This document shows, one piece after another, positions 55,420 through 64,000 of a stretch of 64,000 nt of DNA. The stretch's first letter is position 1; every line of letters starts with the position of its first letter. This DNA comes from an uncultured Acidobacteriota bacterium (GTDB lineage Bacteria > Acidobacteriota > CAIWXX01): contig CAIWXX010000028.1 in NCBI GenBank assembly GCA_903916735.1, forward strand, positions 1-64,000, read 5' to 3'. Both the position numbers and the translations under genes were made by a program. Below the pieces are notes generated by a model that was not told the DNA's origin, did not search any database, and saw only the letters and a program-made list of their open reading frames with translations.

Positions 55420-57507
55420 ATGCGACGTGATAGATATATTTTTATTTCCATTATTATATTGGCACTCGGTATTCGAATCGCGTGCACGGAGTTGGTCTTT
55501 CCACACGGCTATTTTCTAAAATACCCCGCGTTGATCGATGAGCTGGATCGTGGCGCGGTTGATCGAGCCCTTGATGGAAGCTATATCTATCTCTCATTTC
55601 ATCGTCTTACTCGCCTGGTCTTTGGCTCCGATCTGAGATGGCCGCTTTATCTTCAGCTTCTCATCGGTTCCATGTCTGCCGGCTTCCTGGGGATGATTGG
55701 AAAGCGACTTCTTGGCCGCTGGGCGGGCTTCCTTGCGGGCATTCTCGCGGCTTTCTCTTCCGGCCTCATCATTCATGACTCGATCTTCGAACCGGAATCT
55801 CTTCTTGTTTTTTTCACATTGAGTTTTGTTTTCTTTTTGATCTGCTGGGAAGAACAGCCAAGAAGTTATCTCATGTCCGCTCTGGCGGGCCTCACTTATG
55901 GAGTCGCCGTCGCAACGCGCCCGGTCTTGCTTCTTCTCATCCCTTTTCTTATTTTTCGGCGACCCGAAAAAAAACGACGCTTCCTGGCTTTTATCATCTC
56001 AGCATTTTTGCCGATGGCGGCCCTCCTCTTCCACAACTACGCCATGCTCGGCACCTTCACACTGTCAACGATGAATCCGGGGACGGTCTTATATGAAGGC
56101 CATAATCCATGGGCCTGTGGAGCTCAGAGTGCCTATCCTCTTGTGCTCAAGGAACAAGAAATGCAGTATCCAGGCCGCTCTGACTATGCCCATGTGCTTT
56201 ATCGACAGATCGCGCGATCGGTCCTCGGCCCCACAGCATCGATTCAGGAATGTAATCGTTATTGGTTTGGCCGATCACTGAGCTTCATGAAAGAGGAACC
56301 GCGGGCCGAGTTCCATTTGCTTCTCAATAAGCTTCATTTCCTTACTTCCTCTTATGAACCTCATGACGTCGAGCAGGCAGCCGCCGCCGAGGAGTCTCTC
56401 GCCCGGTGGCCCGTCGTGCGATTTAGTGCCGTCGCCGCTTTTGGATTCCTTGGGATCCTCTTAGGCCTGACTGACGCGCGGCGATTTGCCGTGGCTTATT
56501 TACTTTTGGCATGTTTCGCATCCACAAATCTCATTTTTTATGTTTCAGCTCGCCAGCGCCTGCACCTCGTCCCATGGCTCATATTTTTTACCGTTTTGGC
56601 TCTTACGGAAATGATCACAATGGGTCGATCGCGGAAGTATCTTTCGCTGACGGCTTCTACGACGTGCGTGATACTCTTCTATGCAGGCACTTCTCTCATG
56701 CCTGCGGCCGCTCAAGAGCTGATTCGTCTCCGCTCAGATGGCCGTCAAGCAGGACGATTCTATAGAGCCGCCATGCAGACACTGCGAATCGATGAGAGAA
56801 CCGATGATATCGTCAAGGCCCTGGCGACCGCTCCTTATGCTGCCGATAAGCTCCGACTGACCGGCGTGAACTACGATTCGGCATTCTATGGACGCGTGGT
56901 GGAAATTCTGCAAACGAGAACCGGAAAGGCGCCGACCGACATGAGCCTCTCTTTCAATCTGGGGATCGCGCAATTGCTGGCCGGCCACCCGGCTGCAGCT
57001 CGCATCGAATTCCTAAAGGTCGCTGCATCAGGGCAATGCGTTTATCGATACTACTTTGGACCGTCGAGCCCGCATTACTATCTCGGGCTGTGTTCCGAAC
57101 GAGATGGGGGAAATGATGATGCACTTCTAGAATATGGCTTCGCCCTTGAGGATCAGCCCGGCTGTCCATGGACAATGGGTCGTCGTGCCGATCTTCTGCG
57201 AAGGCTCGGAAGAGATCACGAAAGCCGGCTCACCGTGGCCGTGATGGAGCGCATCCTTGATCCTGCAACAAAAAGTCTGTCTCTCGGGATGGCCGCTTAT
57301 GAGGCGGGCGATTATATCGAGAGTACACTTCAGTTTCGAGAGCTCACGCGAATACTTCCCGATTATATGAAAGCACATATTTTTCTCGCGGCATCACTCG
57401 AGCGTTCCGGCGATCTCGCAGCCGCCGCGACGGAATACGATCAGCTTTCTCGATTCAATTCAACCTTGGCGTTTCCGGAGGCGGGGTACCCGCGCCGTCC
57501 CAATTAA
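55420..57507 (+). CDS. GT-C-like membrane protein with C-terminal TPRs
   Basis: 695 residues. About eleven membrane helices span residues 1-420, with the first loop LVFPHGYFLKYPALIDELDR (acidic pair as in GT39-type enzymes) and ATRPVLLLLIPFLIFRRPEK further on. After the last helix, residues 500-690 form TPR-like repeats (FNLGIAQLLAGHPAAARIEF, YYLGLCSERDGGNDDALLEY, AHIFLAASLERSGDLAAAAT). The combination suggests a transferase that docks on a protein partner. No clear ribosome-binding site precedes the ATG. Sugar and acceptor unknown. Confidence 0.75.
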   Translation: MRRDRYIFISIIILALGIRIACTELVFPHGYFLKYPALIDELDRGAVDRALDGSYIYLSFHRLTRLVFGSDLRWPLYLQLLIGSMSAGFLGMIGKRLLGRWAGFLAGILAAFSSGLIIHDSIFEPESLLVFFTLSFVFFLICWEEQPRSYLMSALAGLTYGVAVATRPVLLLLIPFLIFRRPEKKRRFLAFIISAFLPMAALLFHNYAMLGTFTLSTMNPGTVLYEGHNPWACGAQSAYPLVLKEQEMQYPGRSDYAHVLYRQIARSVLGPTASIQECNRYWFGRSLSFMKEEPRAEFHLLLNKLHFLTSSYEPHDVEQAAAAEESLARWPVVRFSAVAAFGFLGILLGLTDARRFAVAYLLLACFASTNLIFYVSARQRLHLVPWLIFFTVLALTEMITMGRSRKYLSLTASTTCVILFYAGTSLMPAAAQELIRLRSDGRQAGRFYRAAMQTLRIDERTDDIVKALATAPYAADKLRLTGVNYDSAFYGRVVEILQTRTGKAPTDMSLSFNLGIAQLLAGHPAAARIEFLKVAASGQCVYRYYFGPSSPHYYLGLCSERDGGNDDALLEYGFALEDQPGCPWTMGRRADLLRRLGRDHESRLTVAVMERILDPATKSLSLGMAAYEAGDYIESTLQFRELTRILPDYMKAHIFLAASLERSGDLAAAATEYDQLSRFNSTLAFPEAGYPRRPN

Positions 57508-57648
57508 CAGTTCCTGGTGCCGTGCCCCGAACGCTTTTTCATAAAGCCACGCCGCTTTTTTCGATCTGCCGCGAGGATCCATAGTGCGCGTTAAGGAATA
57601 CTCGATAGTTGACGCTGGAGACCTTGAGATCAGCATGCGAAATGCTGA

Positions 57649-59943
57649 TCACCCTTTCCTTGTTCGGTGAAGATGAATATATGCACGGCAGAAAGCCGGC
57701 AAGAGATGCCAATCGCCTGCTCGAACAGCGCGGACATAGAGGCCGGCGGCTTCGAGAGTGCGTCCTTCCAAGGCATGATATTCCCCGGCGTAGAGGTACT
57801 TTATTTGGCGAGGAACTTTTTCATCGGATAGATAATTCTCCACTTTCGTGAGCCCAAGCATCAATGACGCCGTTTGGGGAACACCACCAATTTCCGATTC
57901 GGTAAGCTCCAGCAACAATTCCCTTGTCTGTAGCCTTTTGCCGGCATCGATACACATGAGCGAGAGGTCGATCTGGTCGAGCGCGGCCTCTTGGATCGTC
58001 CCATGTGGTCTCTGGAGCTCTCGACCCAGGATTTCGATCGCGCCGTCATGATCGCCTTTCTGCCATGCATCAAATGCCTGCCACTCGGTGAAGAGTTGTT
58101 CCGGAAGTGGATCGCCTCCAAGTTGTCTTCTCATCCGGTCGGCGATTGCTTCCGCTTCCTGATTTCTTCCGGCAGTTGAAAGAGTCAATGCTTGACAGTA
58201 AATCCCGCAGATGGAGAATCGAGGATTAATGCCGGTGAATTCTTTTTCCATCCGGCGATAGAGTTCCAGAGCTGCTTCCCAATCTCCCTGCATGAATTGC
58301 ATGAGCCCCAGCAGATTTTCTGCTTCATAGCGTGGCTTTCCAATTCGCTTGTACGTGCGCAAAAATTCCTGTAGTGCCTGTCGGCACTTTTCATCATCAG
58401 GTTGGTTGGCCGCCAACTTCAGCGCGGCCCGTTCGGTCAGCAACGGTAGGTTAGTGAAATGATCAATAATGAATTGAGCCGCTTCCAAACCTCGGTCTGA
58501 CCGTCCGGATCCAATGAACAGGGAAATAAGCTGGTTGATCTCATTGGCGATGCCATACCTCAAATCCTCATCGAGCGCTTCTGCTTCGAGACCGGCGAAA
58601 TACCGAAAAGCATCATCGAGCGCTCCGGCCTCGGACATGGCTTTGCCGATGGAAAGCCGGGCCAGATCCCGATAAAACTCATTGGCCGGAGACGCTTTGA
58701 CACGCCGAAAAACCTCTTCGGCTTCATCGAACTTCTTCTTTGCAATCAGACAGACGCCGACTTTGGCGAGTGCTTCGCCGGCGATTGCCTTTTCCGAGTG
58801 GTCGTGCATGACCTGCTCGTACTCAATCTGAGCGACATCGTATTGGCCTCGGTCGAAGAGACGATCGCCAACCTCAATTGGCTGCGACAATTCCGGCACG
58901 CGCGCTCGATAGATCCGCAGATTATCGATGCGGAGAATGCCGTCATATGTGCCGATTCGCACGATGGCATTTTGATTCGGGTGAAGAGGGATGGGATCGA
59001 GATAACTGACTATTTTCTTGCCGTCCATCGACATTGAGAATTGGTTGCTGCGGCGCACAACGGTTATGTGGTAAGAGTGCCCAGCTTGAATCTCCGGCAT
59101 CATGGCAATTTTAACCTCGGTTCCATTCCGATCGATCGAGGCAACATCATGATCCGAGCCTGCTCCGGCATAGTACCCATCCTGAATCGATTGAAGGTCA
59201 TGATGCAGAAACACAGCCACTTCCCGTTTGGCGCTCTCGGGGGGCATAACGACATCAAATTGAATTTTGACCTGGCCGGCGAAATGGGGGACGAGATCGA
59301 TGTTGACGAACCCACTGCCTTCGCCCTGCAATCCTCTCGATGCAATCATCCATCGTCCGGAGGAAACCTGGTAATCGGATCCCACCTCCCATCGATCGAA
59401 ATCATCGGCAAATACCTGGACCCAATCGGAATTGTCGGCCATATTTTGATTTCGAATGATGAGGAAGATCGCGAGAGCGAATATGACAGCGACGATGAAC
59501 GCCGAGAGTAACCAAAAGCCCCTTTTCCCCGTGCTGGATGATTCCTCCGATTCCGGCTCGCCCTGAGCCTCAGGCGGCAAGTCGGGAGAAGCCTCCGAGC
59601 TCGCGGCTTCCGCCACATTGTTCGAAGATGGAGCCGGCGTCGCCATGGCCGTGGCTTCTCCATCCCATTTGTATCCTTCGCCTCGGACAGTTCGAACAAG
59701 TCCTCCTTGGTCACCCAGAGCCTTCCTCAGCTCTGACACCTGGAAAGTCAGGACTTCCTCAACAACGAAAACACCGGACCAGAGCTGTTCGAGAAGTTGC
59801 TGCCGGGTGAGAACCTTTCCTGCGTTCTGCAATAGGATCAGCAGAAGATCGCTGGTTTTCGGTGCCAGAGATATCTTCGCGTCTCCCCGACAGAGAGCTC
59901 TCCGATTCGGGTCAAAGTGAAAATCGCCGAAGATGAAATTCAT
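57649..59943 (-). CDS. CadC-like membrane regulator: winged helix + lectin-like + TPR
   Basis: 764 residues. Cytosolic winged helix of the OmpR/PhoB kind at 1-95 (LTRQQLLEQLWSGVFVVEEV, LRKALGDQGGLVRTVRGEGY). An acidic/Pro linker follows, then one membrane helix at about 143-163 (WLLSAFIVAVIFALAIFLII). Outside, a concanavalin/DUF1080-like beta-sandwich occupies about 175-360 (DDFDRWEVGSDYQVSSGRWM, GYYAGAGSDHDVASIDRNGT, RIGTYDGILRIDNLRIYRA). Many TPRs fill residues 365-760. A receptor-type transcription factor without a kinase. The lectin-like domain suggests sensing a glycan or polymer. It lies divergent from an FGE-like gene. Target genes not evident. Confidence 0.85.
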   Translation of the reverse strand: MNFIFGDFHFDPNRRALCRGDAKISLAPKTSDLLLILLQNAGKVLTRQQLLEQLWSGVFVVEEVLTFQVSELRKALGDQGGLVRTVRGEGYKWDGEATAMATPAPSSNNVAEAASSEASPDLPPEAQGEPESEESSSTGKRGFWLLSAFIVAVIFALAIFLIIRNQNMADNSDWVQVFADDFDRWEVGSDYQVSSGRWMIASRGLQGEGSGFVNIDLVPHFAGQVKIQFDVVMPPESAKREVAVFLHHDLQSIQDGYYAGAGSDHDVASIDRNGTEVKIAMMPEIQAGHSYHITVVRRSNQFSMSMDGKKIVSYLDPIPLHPNQNAIVRIGTYDGILRIDNLRIYRARVPELSQPIEVGDRLFDRGQYDVAQIEYEQVMHDHSEKAIAGEALAKVGVCLIAKKKFDEAEEVFRRVKASPANEFYRDLARLSIGKAMSEAGALDDAFRYFAGLEAEALDEDLRYGIANEINQLISLFIGSGRSDRGLEAAQFIIDHFTNLPLLTERAALKLAANQPDDEKCRQALQEFLRTYKRIGKPRYEAENLLGLMQFMQGDWEAALELYRRMEKEFTGINPRFSICGIYCQALTLSTAGRNQEAEAIADRMRRQLGGDPLPEQLFTEWQAFDAWQKGDHDGAIEILGRELQRPHGTIQEAALDQIDLSLMCIDAGKRLQTRELLLELTESEIGGVPQTASLMLGLTKVENYLSDEKVPRQIKYLYAGEYHALEGRTLEAAGLYVRAVRAGDWHLLPAFCRAYIHLHRTRKG

Positions 59944-60217
59944 ATCTCGCGTCAGAGACGCTCTTGGATTCTCCTACGATCTTGCCCGCTTGACAAGGGA
60001 ATTCACGAACGTGTGACAAAGATGACATCTGGATGATCCACATGGAAAGGGCTGCTTTTGTAAGACGCCTCACAGAACCATGCACGATCTTGATAAATGG
60101 GATCATAAGGATTTCCTTCTAAATGGTTTATTGAATCTTAGCTGGATGCTCAGGCCGAGATGAGGGGCCGGGTGCTAGATTATTGGTGAGGAATTGATAG
60201 GCAGACGGATATAGATT

Positions 60218-61300
60218 ATGAAACGCATCATGAAGAGAAGATTGATTCTGGTCCTGCTTGTCTTCGTTCTCTTTCTCATGCACGGAAGAAATCAGACAAC
60301 CAGTGGTGATGGCGCACTCCTTGAATTTATAAATTCGTTCTTTTTCTCAAATCTTCCTAATTCCCATGCCATGGGCGCGTCAGGAGTCCATCCGTCTGCC
60401 GCAAAAAGCAGAGTTCTGATCGATGAGGGATTGACCGCGTCGGGGATCGCAGGACGCCTTTTATTTATCCCGGCAACAGGACCAGATGGTTACCATCAAG
60501 GCTCGCCGGAGGACGAACCATGCCGGGGTTTTGATGAGAGGCAGTTCCGGCATGTCTTGACGCGGAATATGGCAGTCATGGAAACGGAAGTGACTCGACA
60601 GATGTGGGCGGATCTCAAGCATCAGCAGCCGACACTCCCCGATGATCCGACCTACCTATTGCGCGGCGCCGGGGCGACCAATCCAATTCAGCATGCCACC
60701 TGGTATGAAGTTGTACTTTTCGCGAATCTCCTCTCCATACAAGGCGGCTTGCCGCAATGTTACTTCACGACTCAATCGAAGACACATCCGATCGATGCCA
60801 ATAATTACCAGGATGGCGCCTATTATTGCGATTTTTCAGCCCTGGGATACAGGCTCCCGGCAGAAGGGGAGTGGGAGTATGTGGCGCGCGCAGGCACCAT
60901 GACCCCGTTCTGGGCCAAGGAAGATGGCTACAATCCTCTGTCCTGTTCATCGTGCGCCGGCCGCCTGCCTGCACTTAGAACTGCTGCCATTTTCTGCAAT
61001 AGCGACTCCGGCGGCACACGCCCCGCCGGCACTACATCCCCGAATCCATGGAATATTAAAGATGTCTCGGGGAATGTGGAGGAATGGTGCTGGGATTGGT
61101 ACCGGGCTGAATATCCAAAAGGGGCGGTCACGGATTATCACGGGCCCTCTAACGGCATCTACCGCGTGACACGCGGCGGTTCATGGCTCTGGTCGGCACG
61201 AGCCTGCCGGTCTGCGAGCCGAATGAGTGCCAGACCTTCAAACCGAGGTTCCGGGTCGATTGGATTTCGCCTCGTTCGAACTCTACCATACTCAAAGTGA
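60218..61300 (+). CDS. FGE/SUMF1-like secreted protein
   Basis: 360 residues with a signal peptide (RLILVLLVFVLFLMHG). The sulfatase-modifying-factor fold is clear: MAVMETEVTRQMWADLKHQQ, GYRLPAEGEWEYVARAG, DVSGNVEEWCWDWYRAEY, RVTRGGSWLW, IGFRLVRTL. In true formylglycine-generating enzymes RGGS is followed by two copper-binding cysteines six residues apart. Here the first is Trp and only the second Cys remains (RGGSWLWSARAC). So it is probably not a formylglycine generator but one of the many FGE-like proteins of other function. The window's own sulfatase-fold proteins have no Cys to modify. Confidence 0.82.
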   Translation: MKRIMKRRLILVLLVFVLFLMHGRNQTTSGDGALLEFINSFFFSNLPNSHAMGASGVHPSAAKSRVLIDEGLTASGIAGRLLFIPATGPDGYHQGSPEDEPCRGFDERQFRHVLTRNMAVMETEVTRQMWADLKHQQPTLPDDPTYLLRGAGATNPIQHATWYEVVLFANLLSIQGGLPQCYFTTQSKTHPIDANNYQDGAYYCDFSALGYRLPAEGEWEYVARAGTMTPFWAKEDGYNPLSCSSCAGRLPALRTAAIFCNSDSGGTRPAGTTSPNPWNIKDVSGNVEEWCWDWYRAEYPKGAVTDYHGPSNGIYRVTRGGSWLWSARACRSASRMSARPSNRGSGSIGFRLVRTLPYSK

Positions 61301-61962
61301 ATCGGCACCGCCAACAAGATCGTAGAGGGTGGGTGAATAGGAATATCCAGTGTTGGTTGCGGCAACACGGCGTGGGCGATGATCTCGATCTGAGTACGCA
61401 CACCAAAGCTTCCGACTGCACTTCGGGCACTATCTACAGAATGATGTGGACTCTGGCGGACTTGTGTGACACGGGTTTTGGATCGAACAGCAGTGGCAAA
61501 TACGGATTGACCTGGCCTTTGAACCAGAATTCCAGGTGCCCAACCTGTGTTGCGAAGGTCGCTGTACACAACTCAATATTTTATCGATATCGACTTCCTG
61601 CCATTGTCTCCGGTGGACGGAGGATGGTTGTCTTTGGCTGTGTCGGGATGCTGACCTACTACGCCAGTAGTATTTTAATTCGGGGGCATAAAAGCAAATG
61701 CCTCTCTCCGCTGAAGCATCCAAATCGGGATAGCAATCCGCTGCTCTGCCATCCGGATCCTACAAAACGCCTTCTTGATCAATGCGGATAAAATGCTCAA
61801 CCTAAAACTGATGAATGGCTATTACACCCTCTTTTGGCGCGGGGGCTTGAATCAAATTGCAGGAGTATTCCGTGGTGCCGCAGGCGGCTTTCTCGATATG
61901 AATTTGACTAAGACCCTGACTCGCGGATCGGGGTCTTTTCCAGAACGCGAAAGGTTTTCCCG
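61301..61962. other. Gene-free stretch of about 660 bases
   Basis: No convincing gene. Frames on both strands exist but show no domain, signal or ribosome-binding site. Two inverted repeats are visible: TACTAC-GCCA-GTAGTA followed by TTTTAATT at about 61657-61680, and AGACCC (61910-61915) with GGGTCT (61931-61936) followed by TTTT. The second may be a terminator for plus-strand transcripts. Confidence 0.45.
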
Positions 61963-62151
61963 CTATTCTCGCGGAGGTTGAGGGCCCGGCACGATTCCAG
62001 CCAGATCGGGATCCGCTTCCCCGGCAGGGCGCAACTTATTGTCCTTCGCTTCTTTTCTCTGGTTGCGACGTTCCTGCTTTTCCTTCTGTTTCTCCAGCTT
62101 GGCTCTTTCACGAATACGCTTTCCCTGGGTCGCTCTTCCGGGCTTGGCCAT
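61963..62151 (-). CDS. Small basic protein of unknown function
   Basis: 62 residues starting MAKPGRATQGKRIRERAKLE, then KQKEKQERRNQRKEAKDNKL and the tail DPDLAGIVPGPQPPRE. A helical, Lys/Arg/Glu/Gln-rich body with a conserved GIVPGPQ tail. AGGAGG lies five bases before the ATG at 62151; the longer upstream frame is not needed. Short proteins of this look are found in other bacteria and I recall them near RNA-related genes, but their function is not known to me. It follows the DEAD-box helicase gene in the same direction, so it may act with RNA. Confidence 0.7.
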   Translation of the reverse strand: MAKPGRATQGKRIRERAKLEKQKEKQERRNQRKEAKDNKLRPAGEADPDLAGIVPGPQPPRE

Positions 62152-62308
62152 CGAGACCTCCTTATACGTAGAAATGCATGATGTGCTCAAAATCACGCAT
62201 GTGATCTATTGAGATGACGGTGAGCCGGTAGAGCCGACGCGACAACTTAGAAAGTAAAAATCTCATTCGCGTTACATCCGGAATTTTTTGCTTCGCATAT
62301 TCACGGCC

Positions 62309-63409
62309 TTATTGATGACTGTGACGAGGCCCGGCGTACATATGAGAAATCCTGCGCCACTGACTCAGGTCTTCTGGTATCACGAGGCAGAGGGATTCCC
62401 CTTCGGCTCCAGCGCGGGCGGTTCTTCCAATGCGATGAACGTAATCCTCCGGCACATGAGGTATGTCGTAGTTAATGACATGAGCAATATGCGGAATGTC
62501 CAGGCCTCGCGCAGCGATGTCGGTCGCCACAAGAATCCGGTAGGCACCGGATCGAAAGCCTTGAATCGCGTGGTTGCGCTGGCTCTGGCTTCGGTCTCCG
62601 TGGATGTGGGCTACTGAATGGCCGAATCGCGCCAGGTGCCGGGCCAGGCGATCGGTCCTCCGCTTAGTCCTGGTGAAGATCAGGACCGAGCCTTTTCTCT
62701 CCTTGAGCTCATCCATCAGCACGTCGTTCTTGGCGGCGCCGGTTGTCCGAACCATGGACTGCTTGACTTCCTTGACCGGCTGGGACACGGCCCCGACGTT
62801 GATTCGCACGGGGTCCTTAAGGAATTTTTCCGCCAGCCCGAGGATGTTGTCCGGGATCGTGGCAGAGAAAAGCATCGTTTGCCTGGATCCGGGCAGGTAG
62901 CGCCGGATTTCGTCGAGCTGCGGGGCGAAGCCCATGTCGAGCATTCGGTCGGCTTCATCCAGAACAAGGATTTCGGACGTCCATAGCATGGCCGTGCCAC
63001 GGTGGAGGTGGTCCAGAAGCCTCCCAGGAGTCGCAACGATGATCCTGGGCTTTCGCGCGAGCATCCGGATTTGCTGCTGCATTGAGGCTCCGCCGATCAG
63101 AAGCGCGGAGGTGATGCCGGGTGTTGCAATGGTGAGTTTCTCAACGATGTTGATGATCTGTTCAGCCAACTCGCGTGTCGGCGCGAGAATCAGTGCCGAT
63201 TTCCGTGGGGCATTCAGCAGGTGGATGATCAGCGGTATGGAAAAAGCTGCGGTCTTTCCGGTCCCGGTTTGAGCGCAGCCGATGAGATCTCGGTTGGAGA
63301 GCGCGACTGGGATGGCTTGAGCCTGAATGGGGGTCGGTGTTTGGAAGTGCATTGCTTCCAGCGCCTGTTCGATAGAAGCAGGCAAGTTCATTTTCGTAAA
63401 GTCAGACAA
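62309..63409 (-). CDS. DEAD-box RNA helicase (RhlE-like)
   Basis: 366 residues, almost only the two-domain helicase core with no C-terminal extension. All motifs are present: Q-motif with TPTPIQAQAIP, AQTGTGKT, PTRELAEQ, TPGRLLD, DEAD in VLDEADRMLDMGF, SAT in LFSATIP, ATDIAARGLDIP and HRIGRTARAG. It unwinds short RNA duplexes in ribosome assembly or RNA decay. TTG start with AGGAAA upstream; an ATG seven codons in is the alternative. It is followed by the small basic protein and preceded by the RRM gene, a set that resembles a cold-shock RNA-remodelling group. Confidence 0.93.
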   Translation of the reverse strand: MSDFTKMNLPASIEQALEAMHFQTPTPIQAQAIPVALSNRDLIGCAQTGTGKTAAFSIPLIIHLLNAPRKSALILAPTRELAEQIINIVEKLTIATPGITSALLIGGASMQQQIRMLARKPRIIVATPGRLLDHLHRGTAMLWTSEILVLDEADRMLDMGFAPQLDEIRRYLPGSRQTMLFSATIPDNILGLAEKFLKDPVRINVGAVSQPVKEVKQSMVRTTGAAKNDVLMDELKERKGSVLIFTRTKRRTDRLARHLARFGHSVAHIHGDRSQSQRNHAIQGFRSGAYRILVATDIAARGLDIPHIAHVINYDIPHVPEDYVHRIGRTARAGAEGESLCLVIPEDLSQWRRISHMYAGPRHSHQ

Positions 63410-63566
63410 TTTGTTTCCTAATTAAAAGTAAAAAATCACCCGCCATGAGAACCATGAAGCTCCCATGGCAGGGGAATACAGGGACACACGGATCGGGCAG
63501 AGACAAGGATCCCTGCGTACTGTGCAGAGCCCGTTCGGAAAAAGGTCGGTCTCAGAGGAGCGTCGA
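63410..63566. other. Spacer between RRM and helicase genes
   Basis: 157 bases without a gene. On the minus strand AGGAAACAAA leads into the TTG start of the helicase. AT-rich near the helicase, so a helicase promoter or a long leader is possible. Confidence 0.35.
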
Positions 63567-63893
63567 TTAGTAGCGCCGGCCGTAGCCACTGCCACTGCGG
63601 CTTCCGCGGTCCCGGTTGCCGCCGCCGAATCCGTCGGTGCGGGGGGCCATCGGCTTGGCTTCATTGACGGTCAGCGGACGGCCGTCTTGGTTGTAGCCGC
63701 TGAATTTCTTGATCGCATTGGCCGCTTCCTCTTCAGTCGACATCTCGACGAAACCAAAGCCCTTGCTCCGGCCGGTATCACGGTCGTTGATGACTTTGGC
63801 CGATTCGACCGTGCCGCATTGAGAAAACGTGTCATTGAGGAACTGGTCGGTTGCGGTGAAGGGGAGATTTCCGACGAATAACTTTTTGCCCAT
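63567..63893 (-). CDS. RRM-domain RNA-binding protein with Gly-rich tail
   Basis: 108 residues. One RRM: RNP2 is LFVGNL (5-10) and RNP1 is KGFGFVEM (44-51), the latter with the two aromatic stacking residues. Residues 80-108 are rich in Gly, Arg, Ser and Tyr (GFGGGNRDRGSRSGSGYGRR), like the tails of cyanobacterial Rbp proteins and bacterial cold-shock RRM proteins. AAGGAGG precedes the ATG. It has its own promoter at 63971-63976, and it lies upstream of the DEAD-box helicase on the same strand. Probable role: RNA chaperone or mRNA binder. Confidence 0.93.
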   Translation of the reverse strand: MGKKLFVGNLPFTATDQFLNDTFSQCGTVESAKVINDRDTGRSKGFGFVEMSTEEEAANAIKKFSGYNQDGRPLTVNEAKPMAPRTDGFGGGNRDRGSRSGSGYGRRY

Positions 63894-63970
63894 ATTAGCC
63901 TCCTTAAGGCTGACAGCCGCTAAAGAGGTATGGGCACCATTGCCCGCAGACTCAGTCGCGACAAGAACCC

Positions 63971-63976
63971 ATTATA
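63971..63976 (-). promoter_or_regulatory. Extended -10 promoter of the RRM gene
   Basis: On the minus strand TGC-TATAAT, a perfect -10 hexamer with the TGn extension. The -35 region is poor, as is common for extended -10 promoters. It gives a leader of about 70 bases before the RRM start codon; that leader contains inverted segments (AGCGGCTGTCAGCCT) that could pair. Confidence 0.65.
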
Positions 63977-64000
63977 GCACAGTGGACAATAAAATACATA

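Noticed and set aside
61430-61723. Minus-strand frame of 97 codons in the 660-base gap
   Set aside because: No ribosome-binding site, no recognisable domain, low codon plausibility.

Overview
The window is about 64 kb of mid-GC bacterial chromosome (no phage, CRISPR or rRNA). Gene content points to a Gram-negative, heterotrophic, surface-polysaccharide-producing bacterium, most like Acidobacteriota or a neighbouring phylum. The pointers are an Oar-type TonB-dependent receptor with an N-terminal carboxypeptidase-regulatory domain, two sulfatase-fold/TPR proteins, an S9 peptidase, an OPT transporter, FG-GAP and TolB/PKD/LamG secreted proteins, and a CadC-like winged-helix/TPR regulator. The phylum is an inference; no marker gene settles it.

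Layout. 1-2260 is an AT-richer accessory patch. It holds three tandem, diverged ParB/HTH gene copies on the minus strand, a small secreted protein with a textbook promoter, and a small RHH-like protein. It abuts the 3' end of tRNA-Leu(CAA), so it may be the end of an integrated element. 2351-10075 holds a cell-wall amidase, dcd, a YjbQ-family protein with a winged-helix partner, an anti-sigma/ECF-sigma pair and a sulfatase-fold/TPR lipoprotein. 10500-18573 holds the TonB receptor (with terminator), a MacAB-like export operon with two permeases, and a second YjbQ. 18580-21956 is an acyl-CoA dehydrogenase translationally coupled to a second sulfatase-fold/TPR protein.

22221-25135 holds a periplasmic helical protein with a duplicated three-histidine pattern and a large membrane protein. 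25154-34653 is a minus-strand polysaccharide operon: UDP-glucuronate decarboxylase, polyprenyl-phosphate sugar transferase, four GT4 enzymes, one GT2 enzyme and a flippase. 35078-42054 continues the theme on the plus strand with a secreted TolB/PKD/LamG protein, an AlgI-like MBOAT acyltransferase and two AlgJ/AlgX-like SGNH proteins, so the polysaccharide is probably O-acetylated. 42491-57507 mixes a GT-C enzyme, a CoA-transferase pair, a small Sm-like protein, a hybrid histidine kinase, an FG-GAP protein coupled to prmA, an OPT transporter, an S9 peptidase and a GT-C/TPR protein. 57649-63893 holds the CadC-like regulator, an FGE-like protein, and a small basic protein, DEAD-box helicase and RRM protein that look like an RNA-remodelling (cold-shock type) set.

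The strongest unusual signals are these: (1) the tandem ParB/HTH copies carry different perfect palindromes at the same place, and two of them differ by compensatory changes; (2) a duplicated protein has three His per repeat at an exact 104-residue offset; (3) one membrane-bound regulator fuses a winged helix, a lectin-like domain and TPRs; (4) the sulfatase-fold proteins have Thr in place of the formylglycine Cys, while the window's FGE-like protein has lost one of the two catalytic cysteines; (5) a MITE-like repeat of about 120 bp occurs twice.
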